Below, piece by piece: positions 17,360-26,653 of a DNA stretch of 64,000 nucleotides. The notes beneath the pieces were generated by a model that had not been told where the DNA came from, did no database searches, and saw only the letters and a list, made by a program, of their open reading frames with translations. Made by a program: the position numbers and the translations under genes. Within the stretch, counting starts at the first letter, position 1; each line of letters begins with the position of its first letter. The stretch lies in NCBI GenBank assembly GCA_944319915.1, contig CALUEY010000001.1, positions 1-64,000 on the forward strand, written 5' to 3'. This DNA comes from an uncultured Prevotella sp. (GTDB lineage Bacteria; Bacteroidota; Bacteroidia; Bacteroidales; Bacteroidaceae).

Positions 17360-18814
17360 ATGAAACTTAGCGACTTGCTCAAGTATGTCGCCCCGGTGCG
17401 CCTCGAAGGCGACGCGGCGACCGAGATAACAGGTGTTCAGATAGACTCGCGCCGCGTGGGTCCGGGCCAGCTCTTCGTGGCCATGCGCGGCACGCAGGCC
17501 GACGGCCACGCCTTCATACCCAAGGCCGTGGAGCAGGGTGCCGCCGCCGTGCTCTGCGAGGAGATGCCCGCCGAGCTGGCCGAGGGCGTGGCTTACGTGC
17601 AAGTGGCCTCCACGGAGGATGCCGTAGGTCCCGTGGCCACGCTCTTCTACGGCGACCCGTCGCGCAGGCTGAGGCTCGTGGGCGTCACCGGCACCAACGG
17701 CAAGACCACCATAGCCACGCTGCTCTACGATATGTTCCGCAAGATGGGCCACAAGTGCGGACTCGTGTCAACCGTGTGCAACTACGTTGACGGCGAGCGC
17801 CTGCCCGCCACCCACACCACGCCCGACCCCATTGAGCTTAACGCCCTGCTGGCGCGCATGGTGGAGGCGGGCTGCGAGTATGCCTTCATGGAGTGCTCGA
17901 GCCACGCCATAGCGCAGAAGCGCATCGGCGGGCTTAAGTTTGCGGGGGGCATCTTCACCAACCTCACGCGCGACCACCTTGACTACCACAAGACGTTCGA
18001 GAACTACCGCGACGCCAAGAAGGCTTTCTTCGATGCGCTGCCAAAGGGCGCTTTCGCCCTGACCAACGCCGACGACAAGAACGGCATGGTGATGGTGCAG
18101 AACACGAGGGCTGCGGTGAAGACTTACTCCACGCGCTCCATGGCCGACTTCAGGGCGCGCATCATAGAGTGCCACTTTGAGGGAATGTACCTCGAAGTGG
18201 ACGGGCGCGAGGTGGGCGTGCAGTTCATAGGCAAGTTCAACGTGAGCAACCTGCTCGCCGTCTACGGCGCGGCGGTGCTCCTGGGCAAGCAGCCCGAGGA
18301 CGTGCTCGTGGTGATGAGCACCCTGCACAGCGTAAGGGGGAGGCTTGAGCCCGTGCGCTCGCCCGAGGGCTTCACCGCCATCGTTGACTATGCCCACACG
18401 CCCGACGCGCTGGCCAACGTGCTCGCGGCCATCCACGAGGTGCTCGGCGGCAAGGGCCGCGTGATCACCGTGTGCGGCGCGGGGGGCAACCGCGACAAGG
18501 GCAAGCGCCCGCTCATGGCCCGCGAGGCCGTGCGCCAGAGCGACCGCGTGATAATAACGAGCGACAACCCGCGCTTTGAGGACCCGCAGGACATCATCAA
18601 CGACATGCTCGCCGGGCTCGACCAGAAGCAGATGAGGAAGGTGGTGAGCATAGCAGACCGCCGCGAGGCCATACGCGCCGCCTGCATGATGGCCCGGAAG
18701 GGCGACGTGGTGCTCGTGGCAGGCAAGGGCCATGAGGACTACCAAGAGGTGAAGGGGGTGAAGCACCACTTCGACGACAAGGAAGAAATAATGCGAATCA
18801 TGGGTTTGGAATGA
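17360..18814 (+). CDS. murE: UDP-MurNAc-tripeptide synthetase MurE
   Basis: A 484-residue Mur ligase: N-terminal UDP-substrate domain, ATP loop [12 protein letters not shown] near residue 112, central domain, and C-terminal domain with DNPRFEDP near residue 394. The DNPR motif is characteristic of the enzymes that add meso-diaminopimelate, so the peptidoglycan should be DAP-type. It joins DAP to UDP-MurNAc-L-Ala-D-Glu in the cytoplasm. Unlike most neighbours, it is separated from mraY by a 205-base gap. Confidence 0.97.
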   Translation: MKLSDLLKYVAPVRLEGDAATEITGVQIDSRRVGPGQLFVAMRGTQADGHAFIPKAVEQGAAAVLCEEMPAELAEGVAYVQVASTEDAVGPVATLFYGDPSRRLRLVGVTGTNGKTTIATLLYDMFRKMGHKCGLVSTVCNYVDGERLPATHTTPDPIELNALLARMVEAGCEYAFMECSSHAIAQKRIGGLKFAGGIFTNLTRDHLDYHKTFENYRDAKKAFFDALPKGAFALTNADDKNGMVMVQNTRAAVKTYSTRSMADFRARIIECHFEGMYLEVDGREVGVQFIGKFNVSNLLAVYGAAVLLGKQPEDVLVVMSTLHSVRGRLEPVRSPEGFTAIVDYAHTPDALANVLAAIHEVLGGKGRVITVCGAGGNRDKGKRPLMAREAVRQSDRVIITSDNPRFEDPQDIINDMLAGLDQKQMRKVVSIADRREAIRAACMMARKGDVVLVAGKGHEDYQEVKGVKHHFDDKEEIMRIMGLE

Positions 18815-18822
18815 TGGGCTAC

Positions 18823-18982
18823 GAATTGTCGCTTGGCGATTGTGGATTGGCGAATCGCGAATTGGCGGGATGCCATTCAGCCGGTATGGCAAAACCGTCA
18901 GCCACAGGCTGTGCCGAGGGGAGCGCGGAACACCATCGCGCAATCAATGGTTGCACGGCTCAAAATCGCGAAGCGGCAACTC
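18823..18982. repeat. 160-base element with imperfect terminal inverted repeats
   Basis: The 22-base arm 18823-18844 is an imperfect inverted match (four mismatches) to 18961-18982. The element fills most of the murE-mraY gap and encodes nothing recognisable. It resembles a small non-autonomous mobile element or a long hairpin; no target duplication is evident. Confidence 0.45.
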
Positions 18983-19019
18983 AAGGCTCAACATCAGCAA
19001 CTCGTAATTAGAAAAAAAT

Positions 19020-20291
19020 ATGCTCTACTACCTGTTCCGTTTCCTCGACCAGTTCGGCATCCCCGGGGCCCACGTGTGGTCCTACATATCCTTCCGCTCG
19101 CTCATGGCGCTGGTGCTGTCGCTGGTCATCTCGGCGTGGTTCGGCGAGAAGTTCATCAAGTACCTGCGCCGCAAGCAGATAAGCGAGACGCAGCGCGACG
19201 CCTCGATCGACCCCTTTGGGCTCAAGAAGGTGGGCGTGCCGTCGATGGGCGGCGTGATAATCATCGTGGCGATACTGGTGCCGGTGCTCCTGCTGGGGCG
19301 AATGCGCAACATCTACATAATGCTGATGATAGTCACCACCGTGTGGCTCGGGCTGCTCGGCGGGCTCGACGACTACATCAAGATATTCCGCCACAACAAG
19401 GAGGGCCTGCAGGGCAAGTTCAAGATTGTGGGGCAGGTGGGCCTCGGGCTTATAGTGGGCCTGGTGCTCTACTTCAGCCCCGACGCCGTGGTGCGCGAGA
19501 ACCTGGCCATCGAGAAGCAGCAGACCGAAGAGCTGGTGGTGAAGCACCGCAGCCAGGAAACCAAGTCGCTCAAGACCACGATACCCTTCGTGAAGGGCCA
19601 CAACCTCGACTACTCGCGCATCATGTCGTTCTGCGGCAAGTACAAGACCGCCGCCGGGTGGGCGCTCTTCGTGGTGATGACCATACTCGTGGTGACGGCC
19701 GTGTCGAACGGCGCCAACCTCAACGACGGCATGGACGGCATGTGCGCGGGCAACTCGGCCATCATAGGCGTGGCCCTAGGCATCTTCGCCTACGTGTCGA
19801 GCCACATGGAGTTTGCCGCCTACCTCAACATAATGTACATCCCCGGCAGCCAGGAGCTGGTGGTGTTCATGTGCGCCTTCGTGGGCGCGCTCATCGGTTT
19901 CCTGTGGTACAACGCCTACCCGGCCCAGATATTCATGGGCGACACCGGGTCGCTCACCATCGGAGGCATAATCGCTGTGGTGGCCATCATCATCCACAAG
20001 GAGCTGATGCTGCCCATACTCTGCGGCATCTTCTTCGTAGAGAGCCTCAGCGTGATGATGCAGGTGTGGTACTACAAGATGGGCAAGCGGCGAGGCGTGA
20101 AGCAGCGCCTGATGAAGCGCGCCCCGATACACGACACGTTCCGCACCGAGGACGGCCAGCTCGACCCCGAGTGCCGCTACCTGTGGCGCGGCCCCAGGAG
20201 CGTGGTGCACGAGTCGAAGATAACCATACGCTTCTGGATAGTGACCATCATCCTGGCAGCCCTCACCATAATAACGCTTAAGATAAGGTAA
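19020..20291 (+). CDS. mraY: Lipid I synthase MraY
   Basis: A 423-residue polytopic protein with about ten membrane helices. Conserved active-site segments are GGLDDYIKI (Asp-Asp, near residue 117), NLNDGMDGMCAGN (near 237), and the FMGDTGSLTIGG / HKELMLP region near 305-330. It transfers phospho-MurNAc-pentapeptide to undecaprenyl phosphate. The longer cytoplasmic loop between the first two motifs (about 160-195) is usual for Bacteroidota, which explains the length beyond the 360 residues of E. coli. Confidence 0.97.
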   Translation: MLYYLFRFLDQFGIPGAHVWSYISFRSLMALVLSLVISAWFGEKFIKYLRRKQISETQRDASIDPFGLKKVGVPSMGGVIIIVAILVPVLLLGRMRNIYIMLMIVTTVWLGLLGGLDDYIKIFRHNKEGLQGKFKIVGQVGLGLIVGLVLYFSPDAVVRENLAIEKQQTEELVVKHRSQETKSLKTTIPFVKGHNLDYSRIMSFCGKYKTAAGWALFVVMTILVVTAVSNGANLNDGMDGMCAGNSAIIGVALGIFAYVSSHMEFAAYLNIMYIPGSQELVVFMCAFVGALIGFLWYNAYPAQIFMGDTGSLTIGGIIAVVAIIIHKELMLPILCGIFFVESLSVMMQVWYYKMGKRRGVKQRLMKRAPIHDTFRTEDGQLDPECRYLWRGPRSVVHESKITIRFWIVTIILAALTIITLKIR

Positions 20292-20348
20292 AGGAAAGAA
20301 GGCAAAAGGGGCAGAAGGCAAAAAGGCAAAAGGGGGCAAAAGGCAGGG
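20292..20348 (+). repeat. Purine-rich GGCAAAAGG-type tract
   Basis: The mraY-murD gap opens with about 55 bases that are almost all purines apart from isolated C, built from irregular copies of AAGGCAAAAGG. A pyrimidine-rich complementary-looking stretch (CTTTGCCCCTTG) follows at about 20398-20418, so folding is possible. No function is assigned. Confidence 0.55.
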
Positions 20349-20432
20349 CCGGGCGCGACAACGGGGCGCAGGGGCTTGCGCCTTGGCACCTTGGCCGCTT
20401 TGCCCCTTGACCCCTTGAAAACAACATACAAG

Positions 20433-21764
20433 ATGAAAAGAATAGTAGTATTGGGAGCCGGCGAGAGCGGCGCGGGAGCCGCCGTGCTGGCAAAGAAGGA
20501 AGGGTTCGACGTGTTCGTGTCGGACACCTCGGCCATCAAGGACCGCTACAAGCAGCTGCTCGACAGCCACGGCATAGCCTGGGAGGAGGGCCGCCACACC
20601 GAGGACAAGGTGCTCAACGCCGACGAGATAATAAAGAGCCCGGGCATACCGGCCGAGGCCCCCATGGTGAGCAAGGCCGCCGCGCTGGGCATACACATCA
20701 TCAGCGAGATTGAGTTCGCGGGCCGCTACACCGACTCGAAGATGATATGCATCACCGGCAGCAACGGCAAGACCACCACCACGTCGCTCATCTACCACAT
20801 CTTCAGGCAGGCGGGCTACGACGCCGGGCTGGCAGGCAACATAGGGCGGTCGCTCGCGCTGCAGGTGGCCGAGGACCCGCACGAGTACTACATCATAGAG
20901 CTTAGCTCGTTCCAGCTCGACAACATGTACGACTTCAGGGCCAACATAGCCATCCTGCTCAACATCACGCCCGACCACCTGGACCGCTACGGCAACTGCA
21001 TGCAGAACTACGTGGACGCCAAGATGCGCATCATACGCAACCAGACCGAGGCCGACGCGTTCATCTACTGGAACGACGACCCCATCATCAAGCGCGAGCT
21101 TGACAAGTATGACATCCGTGCGGTGCAGTGCCCGTTCTCCGAGCTTAAGGAGCGCGGCAGCATAGGCTACATAGAGGAGGGGCAGTACAAGATAGAGTGG
21201 CCCACGCCGTTCAACATGGAGCAGGAGTCGCTCAGCCTCACCGGCAAGCACAACTTATACAACAGCCTGGCGGCGGGCATAGCCTCGAACATCAGCGGCA
21301 TAAAGAAGGAGGTGATACGCAAGAGCCTGAGCGACTTCCCCGGGGTGGAGCACCGCCTCGAGAAGGTGGCCACCGTGCGCGGCGTGCTCTACGTGAACGA
21401 CTCCAAGGCCACCAACGTGGACGCCTGCTGGTATGCCTTGGAGAGCATGAAGACGCGCGTGGTGCTCATACTCGGCGGCAAGGACAAGGGCAACGACTAC
21501 TCGCCCATAATCCCCCTGGTGCGCCAGAAGTGCTCGGCGCTGGTGTACCTCGGGGCCGACAACTCCAAGCTGCACTCCGTGTTCGACCCGCTGGGCCTGC
21601 CCGTGCGCGACACCCACTCCATGGCCGACTGCGTTGAGGCTTGCTACGAGCTGGCCGAGAACGGCCAGACGGTGCTGCTCAGCCCGTGCTGCGCCAGCTT
21701 CGACCTCTTCAGGAACATGGAAGACCGCGGCGAGCAGTTCAAGGAGGCCGTGCGCGCCCTATGA
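20433..21764 (+). CDS. murD: UDP-MurNAc-L-alanine:D-glutamate ligase MurD
   Basis: A 443-residue Mur ligase starting MKRIVVLGAGESGAG; the in-frame ATG 57 bases upstream lies in low-complexity sequence and is rejected. ATP loop GSNGKTTTTSL is near residue 109, followed by the ELSSFQLDNM segment typical of MurD and the C-terminal VNDSKATNVDA and GGKDKGNDY stretches. It adds D-glutamate to UDP-MurNAc-L-Ala. Followed after 74 bases by ftsW. Confidence 0.97.
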   Translation: MKRIVVLGAGESGAGAAVLAKKEGFDVFVSDTSAIKDRYKQLLDSHGIAWEEGRHTEDKVLNADEIIKSPGIPAEAPMVSKAAALGIHIISEIEFAGRYTDSKMICITGSNGKTTTTSLIYHIFRQAGYDAGLAGNIGRSLALQVAEDPHEYYIIELSSFQLDNMYDFRANIAILLNITPDHLDRYGNCMQNYVDAKMRIIRNQTEADAFIYWNDDPIIKRELDKYDIRAVQCPFSELKERGSIGYIEEGQYKIEWPTPFNMEQESLSLTGKHNLYNSLAAGIASNISGIKKEVIRKSLSDFPGVEHRLEKVATVRGVLYVNDSKATNVDACWYALESMKTRVVLILGGKDKGNDYSPIIPLVRQKCSALVYLGADNSKLHSVFDPLGLPVRDTHSMADCVEACYELAENGQTVLLSPCCASFDLFRNMEDRGEQFKEAVRAL

Positions 21765-21774
21765 GGCCCCGGCC

Positions 21775-21817
21775 CTCCCAGCTCTCCCATCCCTCCCAGT
21801 TCTCCCATCCCTCCCAC
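21775..21817. repeat. 9-base-period CTCCCA repeat upstream of ftsW
   Basis: CTCCCA occurs at 21775, 21784, 21793, 21802 and 21811, a perfect 9-base period. An A-rich stretch leads to the ftsW ATG at 21839. The minus strand carries regularly spaced GGG runs that could form a quadruplex. Confidence 0.9.
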
Positions 21818-21838
21818 AAAAAAACAAAGACAACCACA

Positions 21839-23125
21839 ATGAACAAAAAGATTGGCAACATTTTCAAGGGCGACAAGGTGATATGGATGGTGCTCTTCTT
21901 CCTCTGCATGATAAGCGTGGTGGAGGTGTTCAGCGCATCGAGCGGGCTTACCTACAAGAGCAACAACTTCATAATGCCCATCGTGAAGCACTCCGGCACC
22001 ATAGTGATGGGCGTGGTGGTGGCCGTGCTCACGGTAAACATACCGTGCCGCTACTTCAAGCTCATGACCCCCTTCATGCTCCTGTTCTCGTTCGTCACGC
22101 TGCTGTGGGTGCTCTTCGCGGGCGAGAACATCAATGGGGCGCAGCGCGTCATAGAGATACCGGGCTTCACCTTCCAGCCCTCTGAGATAGCCAAGGGCAC
22201 CATGATCCTGGCCGAGGCCCAGATACTGAGCGCCATGCAGGGCGAGCGCGGGGCCGACCGCAAGGCTTTCGGCTACATACTGTGCATAGCCTTGCCGCTC
22301 ACCCTGCTCATCTTCCTCGAGAACCTATCCACGGCGGTGCTGCTCTTCGGCTCGGTGGTGATGATGATGGTGGTGGGCCGCGTGCCTATGGTGCAGGTGG
22401 GCAAGCTCCTGGGCGTGATAGCCGTGGGCATAGTGGCGGCGCTCACCTTCGTGATGGCCGTGGGCCACGACGAGCGCCGCGAGAAGCCGCAGCTGGCCAA
22501 GACCGACGTGGTGGAGGCCCCGGCCGCAGCCAAGGAGGGCGACGGGGGCTTCCTGGCCCGGGTGTTCCACCGGGCCGACACGTGGAAGGCGCGCATCGAC
22601 GGCTTCCTCGACGACAGCGTGGTGGCCCCCGAGGACTACGACCTCGACCGCGACGCGCAGGTGGCCCACGCCAACATTGCCATCGTGACGAGCAACGGCA
22701 TAGGCAAGGGGCCGGGCAACTCTGAGGAGCGCGACTTCCTCGCGCAGGCGTTCTCCGACTTCATCTTCGCCATAATAATAGAGGAGACGGGCCTGGGCGG
22801 GGCGGCCCTCGTGGTGTTCCTCTACGTAGTGCTGCTGTTCCGCACGGCGCGCATAGCGAGCCGCTGCGCCAACAACTTCCCGGCGTTCCTGGCCATGGGC
22901 CTGGCCCTGATGCTCGTGCTGCAGGCTTCGTTCAACATGCTCGTGGCTGTGGGCTACGTGCCGGTGACGGGCCAGCCGCTGCCGCTGATAAGCAAGGGCG
23001 GCACCTCTACCATAATCAACTGCGCCTACATCGGGGCCATACTCAGCATAAGCCGCTCGGCCAAGAGGGTGGACGACACCAAGGACGGCGACGCCCCGGG
23101 CGAGCACGAGGCTCAGGCGGCATGA
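21839..23125 (+). CDS. ftsW: Septal peptidoglycan polymerase FtsW
   Basis: A 428-residue SEDS-family membrane protein with about ten helices. It polymerises lipid II with FtsI at the septum. Conserved parts include GAQRVIEIPGFTFQPSE near 100 and NSEERDFLAQAFSDFIF near 290. A hydrophilic segment of about 85 residues (roughly 205-290) lies between the middle helices, the large extracytoplasmic loop. The start MNKKIGNIF is chosen because the open frame upstream is murD read in another frame plus the 9-base repeat. Confidence 0.95.
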   Translation: MNKKIGNIFKGDKVIWMVLFFLCMISVVEVFSASSGLTYKSNNFIMPIVKHSGTIVMGVVVAVLTVNIPCRYFKLMTPFMLLFSFVTLLWVLFAGENINGAQRVIEIPGFTFQPSEIAKGTMILAEAQILSAMQGERGADRKAFGYILCIALPLTLLIFLENLSTAVLLFGSVVMMMVVGRVPMVQVGKLLGVIAVGIVAALTFVMAVGHDERREKPQLAKTDVVEAPAAAKEGDGGFLARVFHRADTWKARIDGFLDDSVVAPEDYDLDRDAQVAHANIAIVTSNGIGKGPGNSEERDFLAQAFSDFIFAIIIEETGLGGAALVVFLYVVLLFRTARIASRCANNFPAFLAMGLALMLVLQASFNMLVAVGYVPVTGQPLPLISKGGTSTIINCAYIGAILSISRSAKRVDDTKDGDAPGEHEAQAA

Positions 23126-23235
23126 GCCGGCGCTGCCCCCTGCCAAGGGGCAGGCGCGCCGCGGGCAGCGTCAAGGCTTTGCTGGCCTTTGCCAAAATTG
23201 TGACGATAAAATTCGCGCGTACAAGATAAAATTAT

Positions 23236-23243
23236 TAATTTTG
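23236..23243 (+). promoter_or_regulatory. Candidate internal promoter upstream of murG
   Basis: TAATTTTG fits TAnnTTTG in an AT-rich island of the 146-base ftsW-murG gap. No well-spaced TTG is seen, so this is tentative. It could allow murG-ftsZ to be expressed apart from the upstream genes. Confidence 0.45.
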
Positions 23244-23271
23244 CAAAAACTACACATTCAGTGACCGCTAT

Positions 23272-24390
23272 ATGGACGATGGACTGAGGATAATCATAAG
23301 CGGCGGCGGCACGGGCGGCCACATATTCCCCGCAGTGTCGATAGCCAACGCCATAAAGGCGCAGCACCCCGGGGCAAGGATTCTCTTCGTGGGGGCCCTG
23401 GGCCGCATGGAGATGCAGCGCGTGCCGCAGGCGGGCTACGAGATAAAGGGCCTGCCCATCTGCGGCTTCGACCGCAAGAACCCGCTCAAGAACGTCAAGG
23501 TGCTCTTCAAGATATGGCAGAGCCAGCGCATGGCGCGCCGCATCCTGCGCGACTTCAGGCCCATGGCGGCCGTGGGCGTGGGCGGCTACGCCAGCGGCCC
23601 CACGCTCAACGAGGCCGCTGCCATGGGCATACCGTGCATCATCCAGGAGCAGAACTCGTATGCTGGCGTCACCAACAAGCTGCTGGCCAAGAAGGCGGCG
23701 CTCATCTGCGTGGCCTACGAGGGCATGGAGCGCTTCTTCCCCGCCGGCAAGATAATGCTCACGGGCAACCCCGTGCGCCAGTCGCTGCTGCAGGCCGGGC
23801 TCTCGCGCGCCGAGGCCCTGGCCGCCTTCGGGCTGCACGAGGGGCCAAAGACCATCCTCATAGTGGGCGGGAGCCTCGGCGCGCGCACCTTGAACGAGTG
23901 CGTGCTGGGCCACCTCGGCGAGATAGCCGCCTCGGGGGCGCAGTTCATCTGGCAGACGGGCAAGTATTACTCCGCCCACATAGCATCGGAGCTGAGCCGC
24001 CTGGGCAAGCCCAGCAACCTCTGCGTGACCGACTTCATAGCCGACATGGGGGCCGCCTACCGGGCCTCCGACCTCGTGATAAGCCGCGCCGGGGCAGGCA
24101 GCATCTCGGAGTTCTGCCTCGTGGGCATGCCCGCCATACTCGTGCCATCGCCCAACGTGGCCGAAGACCACCAGACCAAGAACGCCATGGCTCTCGTGGC
24201 CAAGGGCGCCGCGCTATGCGTGAGCGACGCCGAGGCCCCGGCCAAGGCCATAGGGCTGGCCCTGCGCACCGTGGCCGACGGGGCGGGGCTGGCGAGGCTC
24301 GCGGCCAACGCCAAGGCGCTGGCCAAGCCCGACGCCGCCGACACCATAGCCCGCGAGGTGGTGAGGCTGGCCATGGGCGGCAGGGCATAG
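23272..24390 (+). CDS. murG: Lipid II synthase MurG
   Basis: A 372-residue GT28 glycosyltransferase. The N-terminal glycine-rich loop GGGTGGHIFPAV (about residues 11-22) binds the lipid I phosphates, a second G-loop GGSLGARTLN is near 200, and the C-terminal UDP-GlcNAc site includes SRAGAGSISE near 270. It adds GlcNAc to lipid I on the cytoplasmic membrane face. It sits 30 bases before murC. Confidence 0.97.
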   Translation: MDDGLRIIISGGGTGGHIFPAVSIANAIKAQHPGARILFVGALGRMEMQRVPQAGYEIKGLPICGFDRKNPLKNVKVLFKIWQSQRMARRILRDFRPMAAVGVGGYASGPTLNEAAAMGIPCIIQEQNSYAGVTNKLLAKKAALICVAYEGMERFFPAGKIMLTGNPVRQSLLQAGLSRAEALAAFGLHEGPKTILIVGGSLGARTLNECVLGHLGEIAASGAQFIWQTGKYYSAHIASELSRLGKPSNLCVTDFIADMGAAYRASDLVISRAGAGSISEFCLVGMPAILVPSPNVAEDHQTKNAMALVAKGAALCVSDAEAPAKAIGLALRTVADGAGLARLAANAKALAKPDAADTIAREVVRLAMGGRA

Positions 24391-24420
24391 CCGCCATAAG
24401 ACTCTATTCACAACAAAGCA

Positions 24421-25803
24421 ATGGAACTGAAAGACATAAAGGCTGTTTACTTCATCGGGGCCGGGGGCATCGGCATGAGCGCCCTGGCCCGCTACTTCAT
24501 GGCGCGGGGGCTCGTGGTGGCCGGCTACGACCGCACGCCGACGCCGCTCACGCGGCAACTCGAGCGCGAGGGCATGCTGCTGCACTACGAGGAGAACACC
24601 GACGAGATTCCCCACGTGTGCCGCAACAGCCAGGCCTGCCTCGTGGTCTACACGCCGGCCATCCCCGACGACAGCGCCGAGCTGCGCTTCTTCCGCCAGG
24701 GAGGCTTCTGCATAGAGAAGCGCGCGCAGGTGCTCGGCGAGCTTACCCGCTCGCACCGCGGGCTGTGCGTGGCCGGCACGCACGGCAAGACCACCACGTC
24801 GGCCATGTGCGCCCACATCATGCACCAGGGCCACCTCGACTGCAACGCCTTCCTGGGCGGCATAGCCAAGAACTACGGCACTAACTACATACTGAGCGAG
24901 AGCGACTACGTGGTCATCGAGGCCGACGAGTTCGACCGCTCGTTCCACTGGCTCAGCCCTTGGGTGAGCGTGGTGACAGCCACCGACCCCGACCACCTCG
25001 ACATATACGGCACAAAGGAGGCCTACCTCGAGAGCTTCCGCAAGTACACGTCGCTCATACAGCCCGGCGGGGCACTCATAGTGCACACCGGGCTTGAGCT
25101 GCAGCCCGACCTCAAGGAGGGCGTGGCCCTCCGCACCTACGGCCGCGACGCCGGCGACTTCCACGCCGAGAACGTGCGCATAGGCGGGGGGGAGATAACC
25201 TTCGACTTCGCCTCGCCCCTCGGCCGCGTCGACGGCGTGAAGCTCGGCCAGCCCATACCCATCAACATAGAGAACGGAGTGGCCGCCATGGCCATGGCGC
25301 AGATGGCCGGCTGCACCGCCGACGAGCTGCGCTACGGCATGGCCACGTACAGCGGAGTGGACCGCCGCTTCGACTTCAAGATACGCACCCCGCAGCTCGT
25401 GCTGCTCAGCGACTATGCCCACCACCCCAAGGAGATTGACCAGAGCGTGCGCAGCCTGCGCGAGCTTTACGCCGACAGGCGCATCACGGCCATCTTCCAG
25501 CCACACCTCTACAGCCGCACGCGCGACTTCTACGGCGACTTCGCCCGCAGCCTGAGCCTGCTCGACGAGGTGGTGCTCTGCGACATCTACCCCGCCAGGG
25601 AGCAGCCGCTGCCCGGCGTCACGTCGAAGCTGATATTCGACAACCTCGCCCCCGGCGTGCAGAAGGCCATGGTAAGCAAGGAAGACGTGCTCGGCTACGT
25701 GCGCTCGCACGACTTCGACGTGCTCGTGGTGCTCGGTGCCGGCGACATAGACAACTACGTGCCGCAGATAGCCAAGATTCTGCAAGAAAGGATTAAGGGC
25801 TGA
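24421..25803 (+). CDS. murC: UDP-MurNAc:L-alanine ligase MurC
   Basis: A 460-residue Mur ligase. An N-terminal GAGGIGMSALARY loop (about residues 12-24) is followed by the ATP loop GTHGKTTTSAM near 119 and the C-terminal DYAHHPKEI near 330. It adds L-alanine to UDP-MurNAc, the first peptide step. Normal length. It follows murG by 30 bases and precedes ftsQ by 32. Confidence 0.97.
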   Translation: MELKDIKAVYFIGAGGIGMSALARYFMARGLVVAGYDRTPTPLTRQLEREGMLLHYEENTDEIPHVCRNSQACLVVYTPAIPDDSAELRFFRQGGFCIEKRAQVLGELTRSHRGLCVAGTHGKTTTSAMCAHIMHQGHLDCNAFLGGIAKNYGTNYILSESDYVVIEADEFDRSFHWLSPWVSVVTATDPDHLDIYGTKEAYLESFRKYTSLIQPGGALIVHTGLELQPDLKEGVALRTYGRDAGDFHAENVRIGGGEITFDFASPLGRVDGVKLGQPIPINIENGVAAMAMAQMAGCTADELRYGMATYSGVDRRFDFKIRTPQLVLLSDYAHHPKEIDQSVRSLRELYADRRITAIFQPHLYSRTRDFYGDFARSLSLLDEVVLCDIYPAREQPLPGVTSKLIFDNLAPGVQKAMVSKEDVLGYVRSHDFDVLVVLGAGDIDNYVPQIAKILQERIKG

Positions 25804-25835
25804 GCCGCAGCGCAGGCAGCGGCCAGCGATACGCA

Positions 25836-26618
25836 ATGACAATGGCTCTCAACTGGAAGAAAACCCTCGCCACCGCGCTCAGCGTGGCCGTAGCGGCCTA
25901 CCTGCTGCTGGCCGTAACCGCCTTCAACAAGCCTGAGGGCAAGGCCAAGGTGTGCACGCAGGTGAAGATCGACATAGCCGACGGGGCCGTCGACGGATTC
26001 CTCGACGCCGACGAGGTAAAGCGGATGCTGCAGCAAAAGGGCGTCTACCCGCTCGGGAAACCCATGCACGAGGTAAACGCCCGCCTCATAGAGGAAACCC
26101 TCGGCAGGAGTCCGTTCGTGGCCAAGGCCGAGGTGTGCAAGACCGACGGGGGCTTCGTGGAGATAAGCCTGAGCCAGAGGATGCCCGTGATACGCGTCAT
26201 GCCCGATGGCGGCGACGGCTATTACGTTGACAGCCACGGCGGCATAATGCAGAAAACGCGCTACGTGAGCGACATCATCGTTGCCACGGGCCACATCAGC
26301 AAGGACTATGCGCGCCGGGTGCTCACGCGGGTGGGCAACACCATCGCGGCCGACAAGTTCTGGCAGAGCCAGGTGGTGCAGCTCAACGTGCTGCCCGACG
26401 GCACCTTGGAGATGGTGCCACGCGTGGGCGACAACATCGTCTACCTTGGCAGCCCCGACGGCCTCCAGGCCAAGCTCGGCCGCCTGCGCAAGTTCTACAA
26501 GTACGGGCTGAGCCGCGTGGGCTGGGACCGCTACTCGTACATCAGCGTGGAGTTCGGCAACCAGATAATATGCAAGAAGAGGCACCATGCCCCGGGCGCG
26601 CGGCCCGCCGGGCAGTGA
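25836..26618 (+). CDS. ftsQ: Cell-division protein FtsQ
   Basis: A 260-residue bitopic protein: short cytoplasmic N-terminus, one membrane helix (about 10-29, ending LLAVTAFN), then a POTRA-like segment and beta domain in the periplasm. The stretch NARLIEETLGRSPFVAKAEV fits the POTRA region. Overall similarity to E. coli FtsQ is weak, as is usual; position between murC and ftsA supports the call. It joins FtsL and FtsB to regulate septal synthesis. Start could be the second Met two codons later. Confidence 0.88.
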   Translation: MTMALNWKKTLATALSVAVAAYLLLAVTAFNKPEGKAKVCTQVKIDIADGAVDGFLDADEVKRMLQQKGVYPLGKPMHEVNARLIEETLGRSPFVAKAEVCKTDGGFVEISLSQRMPVIRVMPDGGDGYYVDSHGGIMQKTRYVSDIIVATGHISKDYARRVLTRVGNTIAADKFWQSQVVQLNVLPDGTLEMVPRVGDNIVYLGSPDGLQAKLGRLRKFYKYGLSRVGWDRYSYISVEFGNQIICKKRHHAPGARPAGQ

Positions 26619-26640
26619 ACAAACAACAAGCTAACAGACA

Positions 26641-26646
26641 AAGGAG
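26641..26646 (+). promoter_or_regulatory. Shine-Dalgarno-like sequence before ftsA
   Basis: AAGGAG ends 7 bases before the ATG at 26654, a standard spacing. It supports that start codon and is unusual for the phylum. Confidence 0.5.
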
Positions 26647-26653
26647 ATACAAG

